Shown: positions 42,101-57,100 of the stretch, one piece after another
Layout of the letters: the number at the start of each line of letters is the position of its first letter
Numbering within the stretch: position 1 is the stretch's first letter
DNA from: Cardinalis cardinalis
Taxonomy: Eukaryota > Chordata > Aves > Passeriformes > Cardinalidae
DNA: 64,000 nt
Assembly (NCBI GenBank): GCA_014549065.1
Contig: JACDOX010000009.1
Coordinates: forward strand, 9,720,468 to 9,784,467
Direction of reading: 5' to 3'
Translations under genes and position numbers: made by a program
The notes under the pieces: model-generated
What the model was told of the DNA's origin: nothing
What the model saw: the letters and a program-made list of their open reading frames with translations, nothing else
Databases searched by the model: none

Positions 42101-45100
42101 TGGTATAAATAATTTCATTGGGGTGCGTTGCTGCAAAGCTTTGGGAGCCTGTGACTGCAGTCTCAGCTGGAGTGATTTGTTCTCTTTTTGATTCATCACA
42201 TGAGAATTATCTGTNAGAAGGGAGGTGCCCCAGAGAGCTACAACTCAGCCAGCAGGTCCTTATGTAAGGATACAGCCCAGTTTCAGCATAGCAGTTAGCT
42301 GTTGTTTCAATACTGTTGTAATCTTACTGATAAAACTATTAATTTCATAACATGCAGACATATACATGTGGAGCCATAGCATGGGATTCTGCCTTAGGAG
42401 GAGTAAAGAAAACTTCTCTGGAAGGCATTTCTTTGGGAAAGAACATTATTTCGACATTTTTTCATGCTTTGTGTTTAAGTATGGAATTTTTCCTTTCATG
42501 ATCTGTCTCATCCTCCACCCTATAAGACAGACTGGCAACAAATATATGTTGGAAGCTGCATAAACTGTTCCTAGCAATACAGATGTGTACTGACTATATA
42601 TATTTTATACAATACCACTTCATATAGTGAGTATATATCTATGTGTATGTATGCTACATGTCTTCACAGTTTGTGTCTTCACAGGCTTTATATCATGTAA
42701 CCTTGTATCATCTTCTGGTTTTGGTACCAACACGTGCAGGTACCACTAGTGATTCAGCTCAAGGCATTTTCTGACAGCTGTGTTGGCTGCACNGCCCTCC
42801 TCACAAGTCCTGGCTTTTCTTACCTGGTGGGAGGAGAAGCACGTCTTGTCCTTAACAAGGGTCACCACAATGCCAGGATCTACAAGCAGCTGAGACTTAA
42901 AATGCAGAAGAGGAAACTCTCAAGGCCCTCCTCCACTTGTTTTTTGGCTCTTCTGAGAAAAAGAATTACAGAAATTAATAATTTGTGTTTTTTCTGTTTG
43001 CCTGTGCTGAAGCACAGGGCTAGAGAAGCTAGGCAGAGAAGCTCTCTTTGGCCAGAGAAGCTGCTGTGCNAGCTGCTGTGTAATGAGTTGTGGAGGAGTT
43101 TCCCTGGAACCAGAATGTCTCCTGTCTATAACTGCACCTGCATCTAACCCCTCTCCCTGTGGTAGTACCCATGAATTGAGATTTCCCAAGACCAACTTTG
43201 TGAGTTTGACAATAATTCTCTGTCTGCTTCAGAAAAACATTTCTGCATTTGGTTTTGAAACAGCAACAGGTCAGACCAGCAATCTAACCTGTGCTGGGCC
43301 CAAATTTAAAACCCAATTTTTAAATTATAGGGGCTGCTTACTTTAATTGCCACCAGAATGTACAATGCAGCACCCAGACCTTGCTGTGAATAGAGAGGCT
43401 GCTTCTGTCAAGATGCTTTCACAAACACCAACAGGCACTATTAGCTTTGAAATATTCAGAATGANGCTTGCACAGTTAAAAGAAAAAAAAGGATTTTGTT
43501 TCAACATGCATGCACTTACAAAGATGCTGCAAAATAATTGTGGGGCCACAGGTATTCTATAGGCAGAGCAAGGGAAAACACTGACTTTTACTGTGTCAGA
43601 AGCCAACATTTTTGTGGGGTTTTTGGGGTCTTTTCTTTGTTGATTTTGGAGGTTTTTTGGGGNTTTGGGTTTTTTTTTTCTTTTGGTGTAAATGCCTAAT
43701 TAAACAGAACACTAGTGAGTACNAACTTCTGAGAGTTTTATTAACAAGAATCTTTTAGTTACTGAAAGTCAGATATTACGGAACCCTCAAACCTGTTCAG
43801 TAGTGTCTGTTAAGGAAAAGATCCTTGCCTGTTATTTGGTAGTTTTGTGACCCTGACATTACAAAGACAGGTGGGAAGGATGGGAAACATTTCTAGAAAC
43901 CTGATGCCAATAAGCTGCATATACCCTTCTGTTCTAGCTGTTCACCTGCACAGTGGCACTCTGCTGTGGACATGGAGGCCAACTTGGCCTATAGAGCAGT
44001 AAATCTGCAGCCAGATTTACTATTGTAAATTCAGGAAATGCTGACTTACAGCTACTGAAGAGCTGTGGGCAACATCTTTCTTAAACAGGACATTNCTTTC
44101 TTGTCTTCAATAAGTTGCAGATAAAATTTTCTAGCTTAAACTGCAACAATCACACATGAAAAGGCTATTTTCATTTTATTTTATTTTACTTCACTATACT
44201 GACTTTACCAGGTAAGAAAACTCCACAGATGGCAGATTTATATTAAATATTTATTCTATATTGTTTTTCTTTCCAAATTGTTTGCAGCTGTATACTATGT
44301 TGNGCTTCCCTGTTATCAAATATTTACAAGGCTTTTTCCCGTGGCTCCACATTATATTGCACAGCATTTTATGTAGATAATGCACAAGTTCACAGGAAGG
44401 CTGGCACTGCCCTTGTACTTTGTGTTAATATTTAGTCTCTCAGACGTATCAATTACTACCTTCACTCTGGAACATAATTTCATAGGAATCCATAATATTC
44501 TGTATGTAACCTTTGGATCTGTCCACATATATGAGTCGTTAGGGAAAGCTCATCAAGAAAGGGTAACTAGGACTTAGTAATGACTACCTGACCTAACACA
44601 TTCTTGATGAACCTCTGTAAATTTCTTATAGTGATAGTTGTTATAATATTGCCCATGGTATAAAACTACCACAGTAGTTAAAATTGATTTTCTGGTGGTA
44701 TAGCAAGAGTGTGTTTTNCTCACACCATAAATTATTTTCAAGATCCTAGCTAAATTTTCCCCTTAAAATGGGATTAAGAATCTGTAACTTTTAAGATTAA
44801 TGAACTCATCATATGATATTTTACATTACTAACTGAATTACTTTATAATTTCAGCTAATATATTTCATTCTGTCAGTTTTAATTTTAGTATTGTTAAACA
44901 TTTTAAGAGTTATGTCATTCCAAAAATTATAAGATGTGCTTGACAACAGTTCACAAGTTACTGGGAAGAAGAAAGGAAGACAGGTAAACACACACATAGA
45001 ATAGGATCACATACACCTTTCTATGTGTATTTTGTAGTGTATAGACAGCCAGTAAATTGACCCGAGGAAAAGACATCGTGTAGGTATAAAGTTACTGGAA

Positions 45101-48100
45101 ATGTGACACAGGTTTTGGAAATTATCTCTATGTTTGTGTCAGCTATGAGTTTGGTTTTAGATTGTGTTATATATAAAGATGATCCCAATTATTCGACTTC
45201 TGCAGCAATACCTTAGTGTACAGATATTTACGCTCCAGCACCTACTCTCTCTCTGCATTGAATTTCTTNTTCTCCTACCCAGGTTTTAGGGAACAAGCCA
45301 GAGCTTCCTGAGTGTGGTGATGATGATGATGAGCTGGCTGATATCACAAACAGGAGAAGTGCTAAACTATATATGGTAAGTTGTTTATTTGTTTACTTAT
45401 AATTAGGTATGCTCAACAGTAGTCATGCTTTTATTCATTCCCTCCTCATAAATGGAGTTCTGGCTTCATTTACAGAACTGTTCTTATTTTAGTTTATTTG
45501 CAGCCAATGGACAAGTTTCTCAAGGGATGTCAATCAAGATAGTCCANGTAATTTGAGGGGAAAAAAATGGATTACATTTCTGTATACTCAGGAAACAAGT
45601 TAAGCATGGCCTATGAACCACGCAGTGCAGGTCAGAGAAGAATTAACTGCTCTTAAATCATCCTCTCGTCTTAATTTTAACAAAGAGACTTTTAGTAGTC
45701 ATATATGACTTAGTTATTCTTAGCAGAGATTAAAAGTTTCTTTATATTTTATATATCTATAACCTTNTTCCTTTCCCCATCATCACTTAATGAGGAGGAT
45801 TTGGCTAACAAGTGGCACNCTGACGAGTCATTCCCTCTGCAGCTCCTGCACCACCACACAGACCACAGGACAGAGCCACCTCTCTCCCTGCCTCTCNCAT
45901 GATTTTTCCACTGCCCATAGGTGTATGTGGGGTTTACAGGAAGCCTGTGTTAGGTGATCATTGTTACAAAGCCACTTGTAGTCATACCTGTCTATGTGTT
46001 GTGTTTAGTTCACATTAATTTTTCCTTTCATGCCAAAAATCTGGTGCATATTTCTCTTCATAGCAGGGGTTTAAGGGAACAAAAATGGAGAACAAAAGAA
46101 GAAGGCCTGCATTGAAGGAAAACATAACTAGAGAAGGGAAAGTGAATTTTTGAATCCTAAAAGCTCTCTGAAATTTCTGTGGATGTCTGATAAATTAGTG
46201 TAAGTTCACAGGTTCTGCTAACAGAGCTCTGTTAGCTAGATTTAAATGTGTTGCAGTATAACTGTGAGTGTCAAAGGCAGGAGACAGGTAGGTATAATGG
46301 TAATTTCCTCTTTGTACTTCCATAATATAAAATGCAAGATACAATGTAGTGTTTAATATTTAGCTATGAAAGGAAATAAATACTGATAGAAAAGTAATTA
46401 CAATAGTAATAATCTATTTTCACTAGTAATAACTGGTCTTTTCAGCTACACAGGAGTGATTTTTAAGAGTTTTAAAGGTCAACATGAACTTAAAGTGGTG
46501 GTAGAGGTTACAAAGCAGAACAGGCCGTACATTAGAGTTNCCAATTAAAGAACAGCAGGTTATAAATGTAGGCAATTCCCCTCTTAGTGTCAGTGGAGGA
46601 CTATTTTATTATGGTTCCAAATGCTGTGGTTCACCATTTGCGTGTACCTTTGGCTTCAGTGTGAGTTGCTTGGCAGTAGGGACTATTCCAGTGGACAAGA
46701 AACAGATTTAAGAAGCTGCGAGGCAAGGATTTAACAAACTCCCTAAAATTAGCACTACATCTCCCTCTATTGGATGTAAAATGAACTGAAACAAAAAATA
46801 ATAATCATGAGCCTACTTTACTTCCCAGCAGTACACCAATTTCNTATAGCCAGTTATATAGGAATGGCAGCTGATTTTTGTACTAATTTCAGAAATTAAT
46901 TTGTCTATAAAAGCCAGAGTTGATCTAAATTTGAAATTACTGTTTTCTTAGGTGTCAGATGCAAGTGGATCCATGAAGGTGTCCGTGGTAGCAGAGGAAA
47001 ACCCCTTCTCTATGGCTATGCTTTTGTCTGAGGAATGCTTCATTTTGGACAACGGTGCTGCCAGGAAGATCTTTGTGTGGAAAGGTGAGAGGTCACTTGT
47101 ACTGCACATGCAGAAGCTACACAAAGATCCCTAAGGAGTTGACACAACACCCTTGGGACACTAGCAAGAATTTAATACTGGCTGGACACTGTGCCCTGCA
47201 CACAGCTCTTCCCTGGTACAGGCTGTGTACAAGGATTACTCACTTGTGTAAGGACCTCAAGACCAAGTCTTNTCTAAGGACCCTATTTTTGAGATATCTT
47301 AAAGCTTGGGTGATGAAATGCTTATCTAAATGGCAAGTACAAAGAAAACATAAGTAATTCTATGAGTTCTGTATNTTGTCATCCCTATCTTCTGGGACAA
47401 AATCTGGACACTGAACATTCCATTTGGCTAGGTATCTCCACGGAGGTGTGAAATTGAAAGGTGTGTGTCCAGGGCATAAACTAAAAGGATAAGCTTGCAA
47501 ATAATTTCTTTTTTTTTTCTTGCAATTATTCAATTATTTCTCTGAGGTATCATCAGTTGGCAGTTGCTTTGTCTGAATTTTTCCCTGGAGAAGAATACTA
47601 CTACTGTGGAATTAGGTCTTGACACCTTGTAGGTGGATTGCTGTAGTGCTGCCCTTAAATCCAGTGCTGAGTATTTAATATTTTTTTTTTTGGTCTGAGG
47701 CAGCTCATTGATTATTCTTTGGCATTTTTATTTTGTTTTACCATGTGCAGCACTAAGTAATTACTTGAGGCATTTGTCAAGTCTCTCCAGTCAGTCCAGG
47801 AGGCATTGTAAGCACTTTGTTTGAAAACATTTGGGGAGCACTGTGCTCAGATGGCCTATGTCTGTCTGTCCCTCTGATTCCCAATTGTCATTCTATATGA
47901 CAGCTCCTAGAAGAGCCAAGCCAACAGGGTCAGGCATAAAATAAATAAAATATGATTTAGGTATCCTCACTTTGCTACTGCCAGTAAAAATAATGTGTGG
48001 AAAACCCCCATTAGGCGGTGAGTCTCACCCTTGCACGGGAGGCTGCAGCTATCATCTCTGCAGGAAACCTTCAGGCCGTGAAGCCGAGAAGTGTGAATTA

Positions 48101-51100
48101 CTTCGGTAATGGTCTCATTCAAAATGGGATACAAATGAATACCTTATCAGAACACCTGATTAGACTGTGAGGTCTTTGGAATGCAGCCACTGCGGCCTGC
48201 TGGGACACAGACCCTGTGGACAGTGTCAATCCCACAGAGACTTCATCTAACACTGAGCAGGGCTGAACAAGGAGCAGTGGATAGGGAAATGGATAAATTG
48301 CAAAGCCCAGCCAGACAAAACAGGAGTTTCTTTTACTCTTTTGCACTGCCTGAAGAAGTGGAGGCAGTTCAGCTTTATTGACCATATTGCAACCCAGCAA
48401 AGGAAGTCAGAGAAAAGACCCATGATACCTTGAGCCAAGCAGATATTAATAACCAGTTTTTATTTTTGTAGAAACACTAAGTAAAACAAAATGCCCCCTT
48501 TTTCTCTCTTTCTGTTTTTTCCCTTTAAATTAACTTTTTCCAAAGCTATCAAAGTACTGTTTTGGTCATTCAACTTCACAAGAATCTTCTTGCTCATGCT
48601 ACGTCCAGCATTTGTGTTTATTCAAGACTGAGACTGAGNGAAGAGCAATGTCAAAGAGAACCTGGCTTGAGGACTACTTGTTTTTAAAGGTTCTGTGAGC
48701 TTATTGCCCTTTCCCATGCACTGTTATCCTTCTGTTTTAATCAGGCAAAAATGCTAACCCTCAGGAGAGAAGAGCTGCCATGAAGAATGCTGAACAATTC
48801 ATACAGCAGATGAATTATCCTGCCAACACACAGGTGCGATCTGTTTGTGGAGGTGGTACCAGGAGAGCTTGAGCTCTGTTAAACACATTNGTTTTAAGTG
48901 AGCAGAAAAAATATTTTTAATGGCTTATAAAGCATAAGGGCAATATTTCACATATAATCTAGAAAAGTTTCTGTTTGGGTAACTGTGTCAGCTCTGTTTT
49001 CCTTCTGTTTCACATGTCTTCCTTCATTTCAGATTCAAGTCCTTCCCGAAGGAGGGGAAACACCAATGTTCAAACAGTTTTTCAAAGACTGGAAGGATAA
49101 AGATCAAAGCAATGGCTTTGGCAAAGTCTATGTCACAGAGAGAGTGGCTAAAATTGAGCAGATTGAATTTGATGCTACCAAGTTACATGAGTCTCCACAA
49201 ATGGCTGCCCAGCATAACATGATAGATGATGGTTCAGGGAAAGTAGAGGTAATTTTCATGTTGTAATAAATTTTATCTTATCTAACTAATGTATTCTGCT
49301 ACTTGTAATGGGCAAAACTGCTACTCTGTGTTTTAATTTTTATACTGTTGTTTAGATTAGCACTCTATTCACTAGTGGAAGTGTTACTTCTAGCATCACA
49401 AAATATACTTTGAAGTGGAAGGTGAATGTCAGATGTATGCTGGGTTGTGTTCTTTTGGTGCTTATGAAAGTCATCAAGTGAAATCAAATCAGAAATATTA
49501 CCCCTTTACACAATACCTTGTAAATATTTACTTTAAATAGATTCTTAGTCAAAAGGAAAAAACTTCAAGCTCATATCAGCTTGAAATCTGAAATGGGAAG
49601 ACTTGCACTTGGAATCAGAAATCCATCCTATGTCTTTATGTAGGTATCCAGTCTGGTTTCTAGAGGAACCTTCTTTGTCCCTAGAGTGTCTCTAAGGTAG
49701 AGAGAGAAAAAGATGACTGTGCAGTCTTTTCATATCCCACTTCAGGACTATCTTTGGACTACACAGGGCTGGCATGGCATTGTATCAACATGGGCTATTG
49801 CATGCAAATTACATGTTGTGCTTCTGGAAGAAAAAGAAGGGATGAATACCTACAGTCTCATCAGTGTATTTTCTAGGTTTCTGACCTCACACTTGGGATG
49901 GTCCATAGGCTTGAGCAGCCAGTTGTTAGCTGAACTGGGCTGTAGTGAATGAAACAGGAAGAAATCTGCCTAACACCACGTTACTTGACTGCAGTGTGCC
50001 TCTCCAAAATGTTATGTTAGTTTTATGATGGATGATAATGTTGTGCCATGTCATATTGTCACTGTAAGGTATTAAGAAAGTTCATCATGGCATTGTGAAG
50101 TGATCATGTGTGAAAAAAGCATAAAGACAAAGAGAAGTGTGTTGCAGCCCCTTGTGGACGGTCCTTATTAATTCAGGATGTATTTACCTAGTTCATGAAT
50201 AATCCTCCCTGTATCTATTCAATAACACTTGGGAACAGGAAGGACACTGAAGGGATAAGATAGTGAAACACTTTGTGAAGAGTCTCAGGATGCAGTTCAG
50301 CAATCTGCAGTGATTGCCCTGTTTCCCCAGGTCTGGCGTGTGGAAAGCAGTGGCCGAGTTCCTGTGGGACCTGAGACATACGGGCAGTTCTATGGGGGTG
50401 ACTGTTACATTATCCTCTACACTTACCCCAGAGGGAAGATCATCTACACATGGTATGTTTGGCTGCCTTTGCACAGACCTGCAGTGTGTGGTTATTACTT
50501 TATGTTGACTTTGTCCTTTTGAGTAGAACACATGTAAATGTAAGATTGTTCACTGTGAGTTTGTCATACAGCACAAGCTCTGAGTTACTTTGAAGCTAAA
50601 TTTAACCATTGTCTTTCTCCTTATCTTCCTCAGGCAAGGAGCCCATGCTACAAAAGATGAACTGACTGCTTCTGCATTTCTGACTGTTCAGCTGGATCGG
50701 TCATTAAATGATCAGGCTGTGCAGGTTAGTCTCTTTTGGATAAAATACCACAGGGCGTGTGATACATGCAAATTTTGATGAGAATTGAAAGGAGGAGCCA
50801 GCATTTAAAGACTGGAAATGCCAATTGCTCAGGTCTGTATCAAGCCAGGTACCATGGGATCCTGTTAAAGTTGCCAGAGTTTGCCCATTTGAATTGTCCT
50901 TTCTGTATGCAGTTGTCCAAAAGAACACAGATATGCCAGAACCTAAAGCCGCTTTTTCTTTCCTTTGATTTGCACTGTTTTAAAATTAAGTCCTGCCAAG
51001 ACTCACAGACCCTGTGCATATCCCAGTGCAGACTGAATGATAAGACTGTCCAGGGCAACTCACGCCAAGCTGAGTGTGACAAGTCAATAGCCATGGGGGA

Positions 51101-54100
51101 GCTCCCCTGTCTCCTTCTGATTGTGGAGGAAGTTGTGATATGTAGCCCAGACAAGACACCTGACTTTAGAGGGCCAAACCTGGGAGAAATGAAAGCCACA
51201 TGAAAGACAGAAGAGGAAAGCCTGCTGGAATTGTGCAGCAGGGTCTGGCTAGTCCTTGCCTCGTTGAGAAACATAACTCGGGTTTTCCCATCCCATAGTC
51301 CCATTGCAGCTCCATGAAAGCAGGATTCACATCCTCACATGCAGAAATAGAGTGTGCAAAGCAAAGCACAGGACACTGGCAACTAAAGGGTGTGAGTAGA
51401 TGAGCTAGTCCTTAGCTTGACTGGGTGTGTTCTCCTTATTTCACTACNGAGAAGGGGTGGGTAGGTGAAGACCTGAGAGGTCTCTTTTCACAGAAAAGTT
51501 TGAGCTGTGAGATGACAAGGGACAAGCAGAGATTTTCTAGGCAGCAGAAGATAATTCTGTGATTCTCATTTCTTAATTACAAAAGCAAAAGGCTTCCCTC
51601 ACCCACCNAGGTAGAGTTAATTCAGTTGGCAGCCCATACTTTTAGCCACTAACCAGTTATGATTTCTGATTGGAATTATACTAAGGAAGNATTAGATAAT
51701 TACTGCTTGAAATATTCCTAACAACTGCTCTATATTTGGACCTTGTCCAGCCCAATGTAGTCCTGTCTCATACCTAAGGCTAATGTTAATCTTAAAGTAA
51801 TAACAATATTACTACCATTGTTAACAATATTACTGCTGCAATCATAAGGTGCTTAAAAGTGTTTTTATTAAAGCTGAAGAAGATTCATTTCACAGCAGTA
51901 GATGTGATGCTTAAAAGTACTTTCAGCCTGCAATGAGTTTAGGAATGTGTACATATCCATATGTGTATATATATGCACATACGTATGTATATGTGTGCAT
52001 TTTTATGCAAACAGATGGAGTATTACCTGTGCCTAACATGGTATTTGGAAGCTTCAAGTGTGCTATTTTATGTGGTCACTAGATGGCANGACAGTACAAG
52101 GGACTGTTAAAACGTTGGGCTTGAAAGAATGTGTTTCACTGTGCTATTTGGGTCATTTGGGGTTTTTTAAGTTTATTTGGGTTGGGTTTTGGATTTTTTT
52201 TGTTTTTGGTTTTTTTTTCTGGTTTGAGGTTTTTGTTTTCCCTTTTGAAAAATCCTGCTGCAGTTTGTCNCTTACAAGTGTATGTGTCCTAGGTTATCCT
52301 TACCAGACAACTGCAGCAGTCTATCTACCTGTGAAATAAGTAAAAGCACTTGGTTCTGCCCAACTGCAGCTGCTCCTCTGGGCACCCCAGCTCTCAGCTG
52401 CCCCAGGCCTCACTGAGGGCTCTCCACTTCTCCTCCTCCGCTGGCTACACAGCATGTCTCATTCCCTCTTCTCCCCTTCTTTCTCGGAATGAAGGCAGGG
52501 ATTTGTAGCCCTGCACCTTGGCCAGTGGTACNGTTATAAAGGAAAATTAAATGGTTGCATACAAATAACTTTTATCATACATTAACTTAAAAATAGTAAT
52601 TCTCCGTAGCTCAGTGTGTTTGTTTTAGATGGCAGTAGCATCTTTTACATCTGTAATGGAAGTTCATTTTTATCATCCATGTTACGCTCTGGATGAGAAA
52701 TTCATGATACTTTTTTTCATCCTCTTGGCAGATAAAATACATATAGAAATGAATAAAATGAACAACCATTCTCTTCTGCTTAAATACAGGGTACCTAAAC
52801 TTCCAAGGCAGTTTTTCAGGAGAATTAAGTCATTCTATAAAACACTATGAAATGACAGTTCTTTTGAAAATGAGTGATTTTTATAGCAGCCATTTTAAAC
52901 AGCTAAATATTGTGTTGGAAGTTTGAATCTTGTCTTTGTGTCACCGTGATTGACAAAAAAAATTTATCAAACACTCTAACTCTGTATGTCTGGAACTATA
53001 TTTTTAGATCTTTTCAGCTTGCCATTTCTCATTTTTGCTAACATACTTAGCATTGTTGGCTAAGATCCCCATAGCTATTCGGTAAAGACCAAAAATAACC
53101 ACTTTTGTCCTTTTGTTTCATTTATTGCATTTCTTTTCATATGTACAGATCCGAGTCAGTCAAGGCAAAGAGCCTGCACATTTACTGAGCTTGTTCAAAA
53201 ACAAGCCACTTATAGTCTACAAGGATGGGACATCCAGGAGGGAAGGTCAGAAACCTGCTCCACCAACACGACTCTTCCAAATCCGCAGGAACCTGGCATC
53301 CATTACTAGGATTGCAGAGGTAAGGTCACCTGCTAAGTAAAGCAGTGGGAAATGACAGAGCTGCCATGAGCTTCTCTGACTAATCAAATTGGATAGTCAT
53401 ATCTGGTAGGAACACAGAACTCCAAATCCAGCCCACTGCTCTATGTGATGAACCCATCCAATAAANCAAAGAGAATATGCTGTAGCTGGATGGAATCAGT
53501 CTGCATCGCTCAGAGGAGCTTTAAGAATACACACAGTGAACAGTCAGCTGACAAAGAACAGGCAAGAAGTCAGCAACTCCTATGAGATTGTCTTTCCTAC
53601 TGCAAACAGTCCTAAGTTCTGCCCTGCAAGTCTGTCTTAAATCTAATTCGTATCAGTATAAAACTAGGGAAGAACTGAAGACCAAAAGCATAGCAGATTT
53701 ACGTGTCTTCACATTTTATATAAATGTGCAAAAATAGTAATTACATTATCTGAAGATTTGAAGAATAAAACAATTTCTTTTTTAATCTAGGTTGATGTTG
53801 ACGCAGTGTCACTAAACTCTAATGATGTCTTTGTTCTGAAACTGCCAAACAACTCTGGCTACACGTGGGTAGGAAAAGGAGCAANTAAAGAAGAAGAACA
53901 AGGAGCTCAGTACATTGCCAATGTTCTCAAATGCCAGACTGCAAAGATTAGTGAAGGCCAGGAACCAGGTTCGTATGAGNCCACATGGCTGCTGAAAGAC
54001 AGCTGAGAATACACAGCACTGCATGGAGACAGTAGGTTTAGATTAGATATTAGGGAAAAAGTCATTACTGGGAGGGTGNGGAGGCACTGGAACAGACTGC

Positions 54101-57100
54101 CCAGAGAAGTGGTGGATGCCTCATCCCTGGAAGTGTTTAAGGAGAGTTTGGATGGAACTCTGTGCATCCTGATNTACTGAAAGGTATCCCTGCCCATGGC
54201 AGGGGCATTGGAACCAGATGATTTTTAAGGTGCTTTCCAACTCAGGCCATTCTATANCTCTATACCTATAACACTANGTATGCANCTGATACTGGTATTT
54301 TAACAAACTGCAGGAAATACTGTAAGAAAAGTCATTCATCTTTGAGAAAGAAAAGAGATTGTTTGGGAATTTCTGAAATACTATATTACAAGCTAAAATA
54401 CCAAATGTTAAATCAGGTGGTGGATAAATTATATATTATGTNTTTTAGAGGAATTCTGGAAAGCACTTGGAGGTAAAAAAAAATACCAGACTTCATCACA
54501 ACTCTTGACAAACGCTGAAGATCATCCCCCTCGCTTGTATGGTTGTTCTAATAAGACAGGCAGATTTATTGTGAGTATATTATGGATCTTTTCTGTTTAA
54601 TTATATCATTTCTGGTATATTTTGCCTTGGAAATCANTGGTCATTGAATGAATTTGGGGCTTAGTTAGCCAGGCTTGGCAAGAACTAGAGAGTGGACATT
54701 TGATGCTCTAAGCTATCCAAATGCAGTGGGTGAACAGAATAATTATTACTGCAGAAGTTTGCATCCAGAGCCTGCTCCAGCCTGGAAATAGAGGCTTGCA
54801 GATGCAAAATTTGCCCAGTCAAAAGCAATTTAATTCTTGCAGAGCATCACCAGATTGTTATCAATTTGCTGAGAAAGAGCAGGTCAGTGCCTTGCCCCTT
54901 ACGTGTTTTACAGTGGTGGCAAGGAAAAGAAATGCTACTTGCCAAAAATCCCTAGCTATCTGATATTTTCCATAGANATTTAAGATGTGTAATTATGCCT
55001 TTAAGGTATTGGCCTGTGCTCAAGGAGGTAGGAAGACCTACTTCCCTGGCAGAAGTGCCCAGAGCTATGCACTGGGTATTAAGTCTGTGATTCAGGCTTA
55101 ATTACTTAGCCTATTCTGGAGGGCAATGCTGTGTCACCAGCTGGCAAGGGCACACTCATTTTTAGGTAGGGGACATAGCTGGCAGTCTCCTTAAGGCACA
55201 GCCCAGTCATTTGGAGAGGGATAAAACAAATAGGATCCTTTAATAAGGACTTCAAAATCTTATGAGACTAGGAAAGTGTATTCTTCTAACAAGCTTCTAA
55301 AATACTTCTGGGAAATACAGTAATAGGAACCAAACTCTCTGCAGTAGTCTGCTGGGAGCTATGGATTTACTTTTTATTTTAAATTCCCTTCAAATTCTGT
55401 GAAATCCCCTCTTTCCTGTAGCCTTTCTCTAGTAACTGAATCACCACCATTAGAGGTCCCAGAAGAGGCAGGTGAGACCACTCTGACCTTCTGGCCNCCG
55501 TAACACAGGGTGGGGAAAAGGGATGTCTCTTTCACCATCTGGTTATCATCCCTTTAGCACTCCCACATGACCACATGTAGCCAAACCCTTGGCAATCCTT
55601 TAAAGGTAGGAACCATTAGCTCCATTATTATCTCTCCTTCTCATGCAGAATAATGTTAAACTGCTTTCTATCTTCCTGCACGTCCTTGGAANAAGCAAGC
55701 AGTCTGCCTTTTCTTTGGGGACTAATCCTCAATAGCTTAGTCAACTGTAATGTCCCATTGTAAAGTGACTGGGAAGCTTGGTTGGGTGTGTATTTCATCT
55801 CTGAGCTCACCCACTCCAAACTAAAGCAGTTTCTTTTCCTAATTAATGAATGTAAGCTGCATGAATGTATCAGGTTAGTTGGCTCAAGGTTCAAATTTCC
55901 CTGTCTCTTTCTTCTGGCAGACCTCAATCTCAACAAAAGTCAACAGTTATAATGTAGATCTTTGCCTCTTCTGAGAATATCTTACCAATTCTGAAAATCT
56001 GAGAGCTGATTTTATAGGACNTGCCATTATGTGATTTGTTTTGCTTCTCAGAGAAACAAATCAGTTTAGGGTTTGATCCTTTAGGAACCAAAAGAACTGT
56101 TTATCAGCCTCTGCTCTTAACATTATAAAAATAGGTTAGGTCTTTGCAAAATTGTATGCCTTGATGAATCATTAAAAACAAAAAAATCCACCCTCAAAAC
56201 ATACTATCCTTTCTAGATTGAAGAGGTCCCTGGAGAATTCACTCAGGATGATTTGGCTGAAGATGATGTCATGTTGCTGGATGTTTGGGATCAGGTGAGT
56301 TGTGTATCACTGCTTTTTGTGATAGCAAGGATAATTTATTATTAATCACTTGGTTTGTAAGATGGGAGGAGCAATCATCTTGACANAATGGAAGCTGTTT
56401 TGTTTTCTTTAAATTATACCAAAAGGAGCTATACTTTTTGAGCTGTATGATGTGCTGGTATTCACACATGCCATTGAATTTCCAAGCATGTGAGACCACA
56501 GCAGGCACTTCTTATTTAAACCAACGGAGGCTGCAAGAGTATAAGCCTCAGCAGTGTTCTGGAAAGGTTNTCAATAGTGTTCTTGACTTCATCACAAAAA
56601 TTTATTCATTTTTTAAAAAGTTATTTCAGTAAATGTATTTAGAATCCACTAAATCCNTGTAGCAGGAGCCACCTACAAAGAGTCCTAGTAGAGAAAGGCA
56701 CCAGCACTAGATAGACCTTACAAAAATTTCTTCATACTAGAAAATGAATGGAGGGTGACAGAAATAANCTCATTGCACAGTTCACTGAAAACTGGAAATG
56801 TGGAGACCTTTGTGAATGACAGGAAAACTCACTGCAGATTTAGAGAACACATCTGTTTCTCACAGTGTATTCTCTCTACCCTTCCTCTCCTCTTGGAGGG
56901 AAAGAGGAAAAGGCCCACACCCTATTTGTCTTCTTCAGCCTAACCCTTAAGGAACAAAAGGCTGAGGTTTTTGGAACGAAGAAGGAATGTCCATGGTTCA
57001 TGTGAAAAGGAGTGATGGGGGGTGGTGGNGAAGAGCTGGATGGAAGTAGTTGCGACATACCAACTCAGATAAGAAGCCTTGGGATTTCCAAGCAAATCCT

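Larger units (their letters stand above)
30238..45282 (+). other. SCIN: SCIN intron 4 (longest intron)
   Basis: 15.0 kb. Two more GC-rich patches (about 31050-31850 and 32570-33350) carry longer chance-looking ORFs. It also has a 15-bp hairpin, a poly-T tract followed by CTGCAG, an imperfect tandem (TGTAATATTYTTCTCTGC, 40516-40555) and a G/T-rich stretch at 43616-43669. No recognised gene. Confidence 0.8.

Noticed and set aside
42560..42650. TA/TG-rich stretch as a microsatellite
   Set aside because: Too degenerate to call as a defined tandem repeat.
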